This document shows, in pieces, positions 43,422 to 52,284 of a DNA stretch of 64,000 nucleotides. This DNA comes from Luteolibacter luteus. GTDB taxonomy: Bacteria > Verrucomicrobiota > Verrucomicrobiia > Verrucomicrobiales > Akkermansiaceae. How positions within the stretch are numbered: the first letter of the stretch is position 1; the number at the start of each line of letters is the position of its first letter. Location of the stretch: assembly GCF_012913485.1 (NCBI RefSeq), contig NZ_CP051774.1:4464001-4528000 (forward strand). Reading direction: 5' to 3'. The notes under the pieces were generated by a model that worked only from the letters and a program-made list of their open reading frames with translations, was not told the DNA's origin and did not search any database. Made by a program: the position numbers and the translations under genes.

Positions 43422-44318
43422 ATGGCAATCTTCGATGACCTGCTGACCAGTTATCGCGGTGCCGGCGTGATCGGTACTGTGATGGGTGTTTTCGTGCTGG
43501 GAGGATTTATCTTCCTTTCGATGTTCGCCTTCGATCCCCAATACGGCGGGGCCTTGCAATCGGTCGATAGCATGCTCGCCGCCCAATCCCGCGAGATCAC
43601 CTTGCTGGAGGCGGAGAGGTCGGACGCGAAGCAGAGTTATCTGAAACACTTGGAGCTGAAGGGGCGCCAAAGCGAACTCGAGGCCTTGCTTGAGAAAAAC
43701 GAGGACAAGAAGGCGAAGCTGGAAAAGCTGGCCCGACTTCGCGAGCGAGTGCGGATAGCATCTGCAAAGATCGATGCGGAAGTCAGGGATTATGTCAGCA
43801 GCTATCGCGATCAGGTTCGGACGGCGGCGACCGGTGAAGTTCTTCCCAAGATCGTGGTGGCCGGCAAGCTGATCGAAAACGCGGTCATTTCCCAAGTCAC
43901 CCCTGCCGGGATTCACGTGACATACGATGAAGGGATCGCCCGCGTTCCCGCCAATGAATTGCCGGAAGAGCTTCGCACGAGATTCCAGTTCGAGGAGTCG
44001 GAGATGGAAGCCTATCTGGAACGGGAGCGTCTCCGGCTCGGACAGATGGAGGAGAGCATCGATGCCGGCGTGGAGGACAAGGTAAAGCTCGAGCGCATCA
44101 AGTATCTGGAACGACGGACGACCCAGGTGACGCATGCACTCAACCGGGCGCAGGCGAATCTCAAATCCCTCCGCCGCCAACGCCGGCCGGATGCCAATGC
44201 GGTTCAAAGCACCAACCGCCTGATCAAGGAGGCGAAGGCGGAACTGGGTAAGCTCGATCGTGAGCTGACCCAGCTCCAAAAAGAACGGACTAAGCCGAGA
44301 GGCGAAGTGAACGACTAA
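43422..44318 (+). CDS. Membrane-anchored coiled-coil protein
   Basis: 298 residues. One membrane helix near the N-terminus (GVIGTVMGVFVLGGFIFLSMF, about 14-34) is followed by long coiled coils at about 50-130 and 185-290. Between them is a small beta region (KIVVAGKLIENAVISQVTPA). The protein ends in basic residues. Follows the lipoprotein by 12 bp. Structural rather than enzymatic by appearance; function unknown. Confidence 0.85.
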   Translation: MAIFDDLLTSYRGAGVIGTVMGVFVLGGFIFLSMFAFDPQYGGALQSVDSMLAAQSREITLLEAERSDAKQSYLKHLELKGRQSELEALLEKNEDKKAKLEKLARLRERVRIASAKIDAEVRDYVSSYRDQVRTAATGEVLPKIVVAGKLIENAVISQVTPAGIHVTYDEGIARVPANELPEELRTRFQFEESEMEAYLERERLRLGQMEESIDAGVEDKVKLERIKYLERRTTQVTHALNRAQANLKSLRRQRRPDANAVQSTNRLIKEAKAELGKLDRELTQLQKERTKPRGEVND

Positions 44319-44325
44319 GTCTCGC

Positions 44326-44748
44326 TCAGTTCGCCGTCAGCGAGCCTTGGAGATTCGCGCGTCGCTGCTTCGGCTGGAAAGGAAGGATGAAGGCATCATC
44401 GAAATCGAAGGCGCTGGCGAAGTCTTCCTTCGTGTCGCTGTCCTGCTTGCCGAACATCTGCTCCTCGATGAGATGGAACACCATCTCGCCGATATCGCTG
44501 CTTTCGCGCAATCCCCATTCCCGCATCAGTGTAGAGGCCATTGGGCCGAACTCCTGGATCGCGAGGTCGCGGAAGCCGTGGCACAGCTCGACTCCGGAAA
44601 CATGGCGCGGTTCACCGCCGTTCCCTTCGGCCGCACGCTTGAGCGTGAAATCGAGAGCTTCCTTCAGAAAAAGGTAGGCGAGGGGATCGTAGCGCTTGTC
44701 CCGCTTGAGGACGTTTTCGACGGCTTGCTCGAACTGCAGGGCCTTCAT
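44326..44748 (-). CDS. Minf_1886 family protein (Planctomycetes/Verrucomicrobia-restricted)
   Basis: 140 residues from ATG 44748 (12 codons of upstream open frame rejected). The pattern FEQAVENVLKRDKRYDPLAY, FLKEALDFTLKRA, HVSGVELCHGFRDLAIQEFG and MREWGLRESSDIGEMVF fits the short conserved protein known as Minf_1886, found in Planctomycetes and Verrucomicrobia. It is cytoplasmic and helical with an unstructured tail. Its role is unknown. It is convergent with the coiled-coil gene (7 bp apart). Confidence 0.82.
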   Translation of the reverse strand: MKALQFEQAVENVLKRDKRYDPLAYLFLKEALDFTLKRAAEGNGGEPRHVSGVELCHGFRDLAIQEFGPMASTLMREWGLRESSDIGEMVFHLIEEQMFGKQDSDTKEDFASAFDFDDAFILPFQPKQRRANLQGSLTAN

Positions 44749-44860
44749 CGCGGGAAAAATGCCTGTACCTTTTTCAGGAGTCAAAGCTGTTAGCGGGCAG
44801 CGGAATAACCGTTAGATCCGCGGCGTTACGTGGAACTACGTTGGAAAGGGTTACGCCGCT

Positions 44861-46639
44861 TCAGTTGCCCAGGCGACCTGCCAAGTCTGCCAGCACTTCA
44901 TCCAGCTTTGCGGCGGAGCTGATCCGTTGCGGCTGGTCAAAGCCTACCCAGATGGCGGTCGAACCCTTCGGGCCGAGCCTTGCGAGCCACGCATCGCGGC
45001 CGGACCCGGTGGCGCCGCCATGCACGCGGGTGCCCGAGGTGTTTTCCAGCAGGGAGGCGGCTTCGCGTGCCGCTTGTCGCCCAATCGCGGGGGTCAGCGA
45101 GACCTTCGACTGATAGAGGGATTTTCCATCCGGGGCGGCGATTGATTGGATCAGGAAGGGCTTGGGGCGTTTGCCCTCGTTGCCGAGCGTGGCAAGTCCG
45201 GTCGCCAGTTCCAGCGGAGTGGAGGCGGCACTACCCCGGAAAAGATCCTCCGTTTCCACGAAGGGTCCGGTGATGCCGCAGCGCTTGGCGATGCGGATGG
45301 TTTCCTTCGGTCCGATCTGGCGGCCGGTTTGAATGGGCTTCCCGGGGAGAACCAACCGCCCGCGCTCGGCAGCAGCGGCTGCGATCCATGGCTCGAAAGC
45401 GGCACCCAGATCGCGGCGTGCGCCGCTGCTGCGATCATAGCGGGAATCCAGGTAATCCCGCCCGCCGACGAGGGCGAGGATGCCCCCGGTCTTCGTTTCG
45501 AGGGTGACTGCGGAGCACTGCAGATACGCGGGCTCGTTGCCGGCCTGATGATCGGCGTGGACCGGGTACTTCCAGTCCTTCGACTGTTCGATTTTCCGCA
45601 GGGACTCGGAAAGATCGGTCTCAAGGCGCAATTGCCAACCGCCATCAAGGGTGGTGCGGACGGTCAATCCTCCATCGCGGATGTCCTCGTCATCCAGGAT
45701 CTGCTGGAGCTCCTTTTGGATGGCTTCGAGCGCATAGGAGCGCTCCGAGGTTCTCTGCTCCTGAGGGACCAGCACCATGGGGATCTTCTTGATCCGGTCG
45801 ATCTCCTTGTCATCGACGAAGTCCATGGCCTTCATCCGAGCCAGAACCTGCGATTGCTGCTCCTTCGCTGCTTCCAGATTGCGGAAGGGGGAGAAAATGT
45901 GCGGGCCGCGGATGATGCCGATCAGCATCGCGCACTCAGCCTCATTGAGCTTGGAAGTCGGCTTGCCGAAGTAGCTGCGCGACGCTTGCTCGATCCCGTG
46001 GCAGCCGGAGCCGAAGTAAATCCGGTTCAGGTAATTCGCTAGGATCTCGTCCTTCGTGTAGCGGGATTCCAGGCGCAGGGTTAGCGCGATCTCCAGCAGC
46101 TTGCGATTGATGGATTTTTCCCGGATCTCGAAGGTGTTTCGAGCGAGCTGCATGCTCAGCGTGGAGGCACCTTGGGTGAAATCCCCGTCCTTCACGTTGC
46201 GCACGGTGGCGCGGGCCAGACCGCGGAAATCTACCCCGCTATGTTCGAAGAAGCGGGCATCCTCGCGGGCGCGGAGCGCCTTCACCATGAAATCCGGGAT
46301 GTCTTGGCGAGTGACGAGCCGCCGGTTGCTAGCCCCGGTGCCGCCACCCAATTCCTTGCCATTCCGGTCAAGAAAGACGGTCCGGGCGGGCATCTTTCCT
46401 ACTTCCGCCAGATCAAAACGGGTCGCCTGATAAAAGTAGTAGCTGCAAATCATCAGGCCCACCAGTGCCATGGCCAGTGTCATCCAGAAGGCCCAGCGTA
46501 TTCCCGTGCGCAGCCAGCCGGGCATCCAGGCCAGCCAAGCCGGGGTTCTGCGAATAGGGCGCCAAGTGGACACGGACGGATTGGAGACTGATTCCCGACG
46601 ATTGAATATTGGAAATTGAAGGCCCGAAGCCTTCGTCAA
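44861..46639 (-). CDS. Class A PBP-like glycosyltransferase with degenerate transpeptidase domain
   Basis: 592 residues from TTG 46639 (no ATG is near; ATG 46525 would cut the cytosolic tail). One membrane helix (WMTLAMALVGLMICSYYFY) is followed by an intact GT51 domain with EDARFFEHSGVD, QGASTLSMQLARN and RESSYTKDEILANYLN-type elements. In the transpeptidase domain all three catalytic motifs are gone: the SxxK site reads AAFE (in GARRDLGAAFEPW; the sister gene has SVFK), the SxN motif is deleted, and KTG reads ATG (GGATGSGRDAW). It should polymerise glycan without cross-linking. It starts 16 bp after an intact class A PBP gene. Confidence 0.9.
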   Translation of the reverse strand: MTKASGLQFPIFNRRESVSNPSVSTWRPIRRTPAWLAWMPGWLRTGIRWAFWMTLAMALVGLMICSYYFYQATRFDLAEVGKMPARTVFLDRNGKELGGGTGASNRRLVTRQDIPDFMVKALRAREDARFFEHSGVDFRGLARATVRNVKDGDFTQGASTLSMQLARNTFEIREKSINRKLLEIALTLRLESRYTKDEILANYLNRIYFGSGCHGIEQASRSYFGKPTSKLNEAECAMLIGIIRGPHIFSPFRNLEAAKEQQSQVLARMKAMDFVDDKEIDRIKKIPMVLVPQEQRTSERSYALEAIQKELQQILDDEDIRDGGLTVRTTLDGGWQLRLETDLSESLRKIEQSKDWKYPVHADHQAGNEPAYLQCSAVTLETKTGGILALVGGRDYLDSRYDRSSGARRDLGAAFEPWIAAAAAERGRLVLPGKPIQTGRQIGPKETIRIAKRCGITGPFVETEDLFRGSAASTPLELATGLATLGNEGKRPKPFLIQSIAAPDGKSLYQSKVSLTPAIGRQAAREAASLLENTSGTRVHGGATGSGRDAWLARLGPKGSTAIWVGFDQPQRISSAAKLDEVLADLAGRLGN

Positions 46640-46655
46640 TACCCATTGCCCAAGG

Positions 46656-49007
46656 CTACTCTTCCACGGGGATCGCCTTCAGGGGAGCTTCCTCCTCCTC
46701 CATGATCACCTCGTCTTCGGATACCGCTTGGGCCCGCAATGGCTCGTCATCATGATGAGCGGTGCTCTCGTCGACGGCGAGCGCCTTGGCGGGATGAATC
46801 GGGCAGAGATCATTGTCCGCCGGGGCCAAGTCGGCCGGGACGTTGTCGGTGTAAGCCTCGCTCGCGTTTTCGCATCCTGCGGTGGCACGCTTGCCGGATT
46901 CCCGGCAGAGTCGGCACTCCACGAAGGAAAGCTGCGATTTCAGGCCTTCCGCCTTATACCCGAGCTTGTCAGCGGTCTTCATGATATCCGCCCACACGGG
47001 CAGGGCGAGGGTCGAACCATAGCCGCGATCGATGGTCTTTTTCGGGGTGTCCAGACCTACCCATACCGCGCAAGTGATGCTGGAGGTGTAGCCGGCGAAC
47101 CAAGCGTCCTTGTAGTCGTTGGTCGTGCCGGTCTTGCCACCGCAAGGCTTGTTAAAGCCGAGGCTTTTGATCGATGCCGCAGTGCCTCGCTCGGTGACCT
47201 CGCGGAGGATATTCGAGACCGTCCAGGCGGAACCCGAGCGGGTCGCCTCGTAAGAAATCTTGTCGTTCTTGTAGAGGACGTTGCCCTTGCGGTCCCGGAT
47301 CTCGTCGATGATCCGCTGCGGATAGCGGCGACCTCCGTTCGGGAAGATCGTGTAGGCCGAGGCGACCTCATAAGTCGTGGCTTCCCAAGCTCCGAGATAG
47401 GAGGTCGGCAGCTTCGGCATCGGGGTTTCAAAACCCACGGAAAGCGCGGTATCCGCGACTTTGTCGATACCAGCGCGGTTGCCCAGTCGAACCGACATCG
47501 TGTTTCGGGAGCGGATCAGGCCGGTTGCAGCGGGGAGCATGCCGCCGAACTTTCCGTCCGAATTCTGGGGCCGCCAGTTGCCCGCGCCCTTGATTTCCCC
47601 TTTGTAGATCGGGCCGTCGCTCACCAGCGTATCAGGCCGCACGCCTTGGTCGAAGGCGGAGAGATACACGAAGGGCTTGAAGACCGAGCCGATCTGGCGG
47701 CGACCCTGCAAGGCGCGATTGAATTTCGATTCGTCTGCATTCCGTCCGCCGACGATGGCGAGCACCGCACCGGACATGTTCTCAACTGCAACGACGCTGC
47801 CTTGGATGTATTCCGGGCGGGTTTTCTGACCTTCCGGCAGCTCCTTCCACTGGGCTCGGGTCTGGTGCGGATAGCCGGGTGAGCGCTCGATCTGGCGCAG
47901 CTTCGCGTCGAGAGCTTCCTCCGCCTTCTTTTGGATCAGATTGTCAATCGTGGTTGTGATCTCCAGCCCCCCGAGCTCGATGTTTTCTTCTTCCAGGATG
48001 CGCTCGAGTTCGCGGCGGATCGCATCCATCGCGTAGCTATCGTGGAAAATGCGACGCCATTCCGGGCGCACCGTGATGGGATCTTTCTTCGCTTCTTCCG
48101 CCTTGTCGGGAGTCAGGGTCCCGGCCACCACCATGCGGTCCAAGGTTCCGTTGCGTTCGCGAACCGCTTTCTCGATGTCATTGAAAGGGGAGAAGGCATT
48201 CGGACCGCGGACAATACCCGCAAGCAGCGCCGATTCGGAAAGTGTCAGCTCCTTCGCATGCTTTTCGAAGTAGGTGCGGGAAGCTTCTTCGATGCCGCGA
48301 ATCGAGTGCCCCCAGAAAATGCGGTTCACGTAGTGCTGGAGAATCTCCTGCTTCGTGTAGTGGCTCTCGATCCGGTAGGACACCGCCACCTCCAGGAACT
48401 TGCGGTCCAGTTCCTGGATCTTGCCGGAGAAATCGAGCCACTTCGACTTCAGCGGGAAGCTATTCCGGGCGAGCTGCATCGTCAGGGTTGAAGCGCCCTG
48501 CTCGATCCCGCCGCGCTTGAAGTTCTCCACCACCGCACGGCCGACGCCGATCCAGTCCACCCCGCCGTGATTGTAGAAGCGCTCGTCTTCCCGCGAGAGA
48601 ATTGCCGCCAGGAAGTCCGGGGAAACCTGGGAAATATCGATGACGTCGCGCTTTTCCCCGTGAATGCGGCCCAATTCTTCGCCGCGGCGGTCGTAGACGA
48701 TGGTGCGCTGCGGCATCTCGGCCACCTTCGCCATGTCGTAGGGCTTCGCGCGGATGTAGTAAAAAACCGCCATGATCAGCCCCACGTAGGCACCGGAAAT
48801 GGCGAGGTCTCCGCCGATCCGGAGCGGCATCCGCAAAAAGGCGGGCAAGGGCTTCAGGAAGAGGTGGAAAATGTGAAACGGCCAGAAAAGGACTACCGAA
48901 CCGAGGCCTACGGGTTTCGACGTAGGGGCTTTCTTGCGATTGTTCGAGCGGGAATCGGAAAGCTTGCCAGTGGGGCTGCTGGAGTCCTTCGGGGATGGTT
49001 TCGGCAT
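46656..49007 (-). CDS. Class A penicillin-binding protein (bifunctional)
   Basis: 783 residues from ATG 49007 (MPKPSPKDSSSPTGKL); the frame is open to 49634 but that part overlaps the opposite protease gene and is not conserved. A basic cytosolic start and one membrane helix (GAYVGLIMAVFYYIRA) precede a GT51 domain (EDERFYNHGGVD, QGASTLTMQLARNSF) and an intact transpeptidase: SVFK, SRN and KTGTT. A Cys-containing tail (CRLCRESGKRATAGC) and an acidic end (EDEVIMEEEEAPLK) follow. It polymerises and cross-links peptidoglycan in the periplasm. Confidence 0.95.
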   Translation of the reverse strand: MPKPSPKDSSSPTGKLSDSRSNNRKKAPTSKPVGLGSVVLFWPFHIFHLFLKPLPAFLRMPLRIGGDLAISGAYVGLIMAVFYYIRAKPYDMAKVAEMPQRTIVYDRRGEELGRIHGEKRDVIDISQVSPDFLAAILSREDERFYNHGGVDWIGVGRAVVENFKRGGIEQGASTLTMQLARNSFPLKSKWLDFSGKIQELDRKFLEVAVSYRIESHYTKQEILQHYVNRIFWGHSIRGIEEASRTYFEKHAKELTLSESALLAGIVRGPNAFSPFNDIEKAVRERNGTLDRMVVAGTLTPDKAEEAKKDPITVRPEWRRIFHDSYAMDAIRRELERILEEENIELGGLEITTTIDNLIQKKAEEALDAKLRQIERSPGYPHQTRAQWKELPEGQKTRPEYIQGSVVAVENMSGAVLAIVGGRNADESKFNRALQGRRQIGSVFKPFVYLSAFDQGVRPDTLVSDGPIYKGEIKGAGNWRPQNSDGKFGGMLPAATGLIRSRNTMSVRLGNRAGIDKVADTALSVGFETPMPKLPTSYLGAWEATTYEVASAYTIFPNGGRRYPQRIIDEIRDRKGNVLYKNDKISYEATRSGSAWTVSNILREVTERGTAASIKSLGFNKPCGGKTGTTNDYKDAWFAGYTSSITCAVWVGLDTPKKTIDRGYGSTLALPVWADIMKTADKLGYKAEGLKSQLSFVECRLCRESGKRATAGCENASEAYTDNVPADLAPADNDLCPIHPAKALAVDESTAHHDDEPLRAQAVSEDEVIMEEEEAPLKAIPVEE

Positions 49008-49107
49008 GGACTTGGAGAATTTAACGCGGATGATCCGGAGAAGCGAATGCCATATCGCGCCACAGACAAGGACGCGGGATGGTGTCGCTTCGACGTGTGA
49101 GAAAGCG

Positions 49108-50097
49108 ATGAAGCACAGGAGATTTTTCCAAGGAGTGACTGGAGCGATACTCGCAGCCGCCTCGCTTTGCCCGTTGTGGGCTCGCGACGCCGTGGGCTCG
49201 ATCGAGGACGTGCGCAAGCTCGAAGAGAAAATAGCTGCCGTGGCGAAAAAGGCGATGCCTGCCACCGTGGCTCTGATTTCGGAAGATTCCGGAGCCTCCG
49301 GTTCCGGGGTCATCACGACGCCGGACGGCCTGATTCTGACGGCCGCCCACGTGATCGAAGGCGCGGAGAAGGTGCTGGTGGTTTTTCCCGACGGGAAGCA
49401 AGTCACCGGCAAGGTTCTCGGCGCGAACCTCTCGAAAGATATCGGGATGGTGCAAATCGAGGAAAAGGGCCCTTGGCCCTTCATGGAACGAGGCACCTCC
49501 AAGCCGCTTGAAGCGGGGGACTGGGTGATCGCTATGGGACATTCCGCGGGCTTTGACGCGGCCCGCACGCCGCCCATTCGATTTGGTCGCGTGGTTTCCG
49601 ATGGTCCGGGAAATTTCCTGACCACGGATTGCACGCTTATCGGCGGTGACTCGGGTGGCCCGCTCTATGATCTGGATGGCAAGGTGGTGGGGATCAATTC
49701 CTCCATCGGCCAATCCCTGAAGAACAACAACCACGCCGGTGTGGATGGCTTCAAGGAAGACTGGGATCGCCTGCTGGCGGGCGAGGTGTGGGGAGAACTG
49801 CAAATGAATCCCTTCCTCAATCCCGAGCGCCCTTTCTTGGGGATCGGTCTCGGGGCTCCGGTTCGCGGAGGCGGTGTCATGGTGGCTTCCGTAAAGAAGA
49901 ATGCCGGCCAAGCGGGTGTCAGGCCGGGCGACATCGTGACCACCATTAACGGCGAGAAGGTCGGGAATGGTGCCAGTCTGATGCGTCTTCTGGTGAAGAA
50001 ACAGGCGGGCGACAAAGTCAAAGTGGGTATCATCCGCGACGGCTCGCCGCACGAATACGAGGTCACGCTGATGACCCAGAAGCAACTCGATCAATAA
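49108..50097 (+). CDS. HtrA/DegP-like serine protease with one PDZ domain
   Basis: 329 residues from ATG 49108 with signal peptide (MKHRRFFQGVTGAILAAASL...LWA). Trypsin-like triad: His81 (LTAAHVIEG), Asp111 (LSKDIGMVQI) and Ser182 (GGDSGGPLYDLDG). A PDZ domain at about 240-325 has RPFLGIGLGAP and GQAGVRPGDIVTTINGEKV. This is a standard periplasmic HtrA-type protease of unknown specificity. It is followed after 17 bp by a degenerate relative, likely co-transcribed, and is divergent from the intact PBP. Confidence 0.94.
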   Translation: MKHRRFFQGVTGAILAAASLCPLWARDAVGSIEDVRKLEEKIAAVAKKAMPATVALISEDSGASGSGVITTPDGLILTAAHVIEGAEKVLVVFPDGKQVTGKVLGANLSKDIGMVQIEEKGPWPFMERGTSKPLEAGDWVIAMGHSAGFDAARTPPIRFGRVVSDGPGNFLTTDCTLIGGDSGGPLYDLDGKVVGINSSIGQSLKNNNHAGVDGFKEDWDRLLAGEVWGELQMNPFLNPERPFLGIGLGAPVRGGGVMVASVKKNAGQAGVRPGDIVTTINGEKVGNGASLMRLLVKKQAGDKVKVGIIRDGSPHEYEVTLMTQKQLDQ

Positions 50098-50114
50098 TCG
50101 CTTTCCATCGGCAG

Positions 50115-51380
50115 ATGAAAACCAATTCCCTTTTGATTCTCGCGAATGCTGCGCTCCTTGCGGGAGCGAGCGCCCAGCGGACCCAGCAACGCTCCGGTGA
50201 CATCGACCCGGATTCCCTGGTGCGTCCGGAAGAGGTGCGCGCGGTGCAGGATCAGACGATCCAGCTTTTCGATGCAATCCGTCCCGCGTCGCGGGCCGCG
50301 GTAGAGTCTACCGTGTGGGTCTGGGCGAATACCGGGCGCGGAAGCAAGCCCGTGTCCTTTGGCACGGTGATCGATGACGGTACCAAAGTGCTCACCAAGT
50401 GGAGCGAGATCGCCATGGCGAAAGGAGCAGTCCAGGTGGTGGGCGGAGACGGCATGACGGCGAAGGCCAAGGTCGTAGGCGTCTATCAGGATGATGACCT
50501 TGCCCTCCTGCAACTGGAAGGTCCGCATTTCCGCCCGGTGACGCTGAAGGCCGGCGAGGCGCCCAAGCTCGGACGCTTCCTGGTGGCAGCCTCTCCCGAT
50601 GATACGCCTGCCAGCGTGGGTGTGGTGGCGGTGGAAGCCCGTTCACTGCGGGAGCAGGACCAGGCCTTTCTGGGCATCAAAATGGATCCCCGACACAAGG
50701 GGAAAGGTGTGATGATTCAAGAAGTGGTGCCTGAAGGTGGTGCTGCCGATGCTGGCCTGAAGGTTGGCGATATCATTTCTTCAATTGGCAACCGCGAGGT
50801 GAACAGTCTCTTCGAAATGAAGAATGCCCTGAGTGGCCGCGGCCCCGGGGAGAAGCTTGATGTGCATTATCTCCGGAAGGGAGCCGAAGCTTCTGTTCAG
50901 GTGGAACTGAAAGCGGGCCAGAAAGCGGCGAATTTCGAATTTCCGAATGCCCGCCTGCGGGTCATGGAGCGCATGGGCACGGAGTTGAGCCTTGTCCGGA
51001 CCGGTTTCCCCTCGGTGATCCAGACCGACATGCAGCTGGACCGCAAGCGTTGTGGTGGACCGGTGGTGGACTTGGATGGAAATGTGGTCGGGATTGCCAT
51101 CGCCCGCGCCGACCGCACGCGCAGCTTCATTGTTCCTGCGGCTCACCTCACGGAATTGCTGGCGAAGGCACCTGTCACTCCGGAAGAGGCTCAGGCGATG
51201 GCCGAAGAGGAAGAAGAGCAAATGCAGGCTGCGATTGACGATGCGCTGCCGCGTTCCCAGCGGGCACCGCGCGCCGTGCCGATCGAGCCCGGTGCTGCCG
51301 ACCGCCTCCGCCGCAACCTGGAAGACATGGGCCGACTGATGGAGAAGATGCGCGCTGAGATGGAAGGCATCGAGGAGTAG
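50115..51380 (+). CDS. Degenerate HtrA-like protein with PDZ inserted in the protease fold
   Basis: 421 residues with signal peptide (MKTNSLLILANAALLAGASA). The first barrel half is recognisable at about 60-175: the catalytic His position reads LTKWSEIA, the Asp is kept in YQDDDLALLQLEG. A PDZ domain follows (about 180-275, AFLGIKMDPRHKGKGVMIQE, ADAGLKVGDIISSIGNREV), and only then the second barrel half, with RKRCGGPVVDLDGNVVG where GNSGGP is expected, so Ser is replaced by Cys. The tail is acidic and helical (EEEEEQMQAAIDD). Loss of His and Ser makes classical proteolysis unlikely; a chaperone or adaptor role is the natural inference. Confidence 0.88.
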   Translation: MKTNSLLILANAALLAGASAQRTQQRSGDIDPDSLVRPEEVRAVQDQTIQLFDAIRPASRAAVESTVWVWANTGRGSKPVSFGTVIDDGTKVLTKWSEIAMAKGAVQVVGGDGMTAKAKVVGVYQDDDLALLQLEGPHFRPVTLKAGEAPKLGRFLVAASPDDTPASVGVVAVEARSLREQDQAFLGIKMDPRHKGKGVMIQEVVPEGGAADAGLKVGDIISSIGNREVNSLFEMKNALSGRGPGEKLDVHYLRKGAEASVQVELKAGQKAANFEFPNARLRVMERMGTELSLVRTGFPSVIQTDMQLDRKRCGGPVVDLDGNVVGIAIARADRTRSFIVPAAHLTELLAKAPVTPEEAQAMAEEEEEQMQAAIDDALPRSQRAPRAVPIEPGAADRLRRNLEDMGRLMEKMRAEMEGIEE

Positions 51381-51388
51381 GACGATCT

Positions 51389-51434
51389 TTAAAAGAAAAA
51401 GCCCGGCACTTTGTGCCGGGCTTTTTCTTTTAAG
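51389..51434. terminator. Bidirectional Rho-independent terminator
   Basis: Almost perfect inverted repeat: AAAAGAAAAAGCCCGGCAC and its complement around a 3-nt loop, with A-run and T-run on both sides. It serves the HtrA-like operon (+) and hemQ (-), which converge here. Confidence 0.95.
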
Positions 51435-51454
51435 GTCTTCCGCTTTGAAGAAGC

Positions 51455-52282
51455 TTACAGGCAGACCCGCCGGAACAATTGATCCAGCGGGAGCTGCATG
51501 CCGATGTAGAAGTCTCCGAATTCCGCGAAGCGGGCCGAGACTTCATCAAAGCGCATTTCGTACACGATCGCCTTGATGTCGATGGTGTCCTTGGCGAGAA
51601 GGGTCACGCCCCATTCATGTTCATCGAGGCCGGTGGAGCCGGTGATGAGCTGAAGGATCCGACCGGAGTAGTGGCGACCCACGCGGGCGTGGCCTGACAT
51701 GAACTCGCGGCGTGCTTCGAAATCGAGCGAGTACCAGTTGTCCGCTCCGGAGCGGCGCTTCGACATCGGGTAGAAGCAAACGACCGGCCAGTCCGGGAGC
51801 ACCGGATAGAGCCGGTGTTTGAGGTAGTGCTCCATGCGTTCATCGAACTCCTTCAAGGCCTGCTCGAACTCAGGGCTGCCTTCGGTGAGGCCCTTTTCGC
51901 CGATCAGGGTCTCCTTGGCATACTGCTCGGAGCTGGTGGTGTATTCGGAGCGCTCGGTCTGCGAGAGATAGGAGTAGGCCGGGCTGAGGATCTCGGGTCC
52001 CAGTGAAAGCGTGAGCTGCTTCTCGAAAGCGTTTGCCACCTGGAGATCGGGAGTCAGGAGCATGAAGCCGATATCAGCCTTCGGCGTGGCGATCGAGAAG
52101 GTGAGGAGGTGGGTATCCTTGGTGGCACGAATCTCCTGCACCAGCTCGGTCAGGCGTGTTTTGGCCGCGCGTTTCTCGTCATCGCCGAGGATCGACCATT
52201 GGGAGTGATCGATCTGATAGAAGAGGTGCATCACGTGCCAGCCTTCGCGTGGCACCAAGGGAGAAATCGTGGATTCAGACAT
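51455..52282 (-). CDS. hemQ: HemQ-type coproheme decarboxylase (chlorite dismutase family)
   Basis: 275 residues from ATG 52282 (33 upstream codons rejected). Chlorite-dismutase fold features: MHLFYQIDHSQWSILGD, a KADIGFMLLTPDLQ strand, the HemQ-specific YCFYPMSKRR-like VVCFYPMSKRRSGADNWY and the proximal-His helix GHARVGRHYSGRILQLITGS. HemQ oxidatively decarboxylates coproheme III to heme b, the last step of the coproporphyrin-dependent pathway. It starts 2 bp after the upstream single-pass protein, indicating co-transcription. Confidence 0.92.
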   Translation of the reverse strand: MSESTISPLVPREGWHVMHLFYQIDHSQWSILGDDEKRAAKTRLTELVQEIRATKDTHLLTFSIATPKADIGFMLLTPDLQVANAFEKQLTLSLGPEILSPAYSYLSQTERSEYTTSSEQYAKETLIGEKGLTEGSPEFEQALKEFDERMEHYLKHRLYPVLPDWPVVCFYPMSKRRSGADNWYSLDFEARREFMSGHARVGRHYSGRILQLITGSTGLDEHEWGVTLLAKDTIDIKAIVYEMRFDEVSARFAEFGDFYIGMQLPLDQLFRRVCL

Positions 52283-52284
52283 GA

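Noticed and set aside
46656-49634. Extending the intact PBP gene to an upstream start at 49634
   Set aside because: The extra 209 residues are antisense to the protease gene starting at 49108, have no PBP character, and ATG 49007 gives a normal cytosolic tail and membrane helix.
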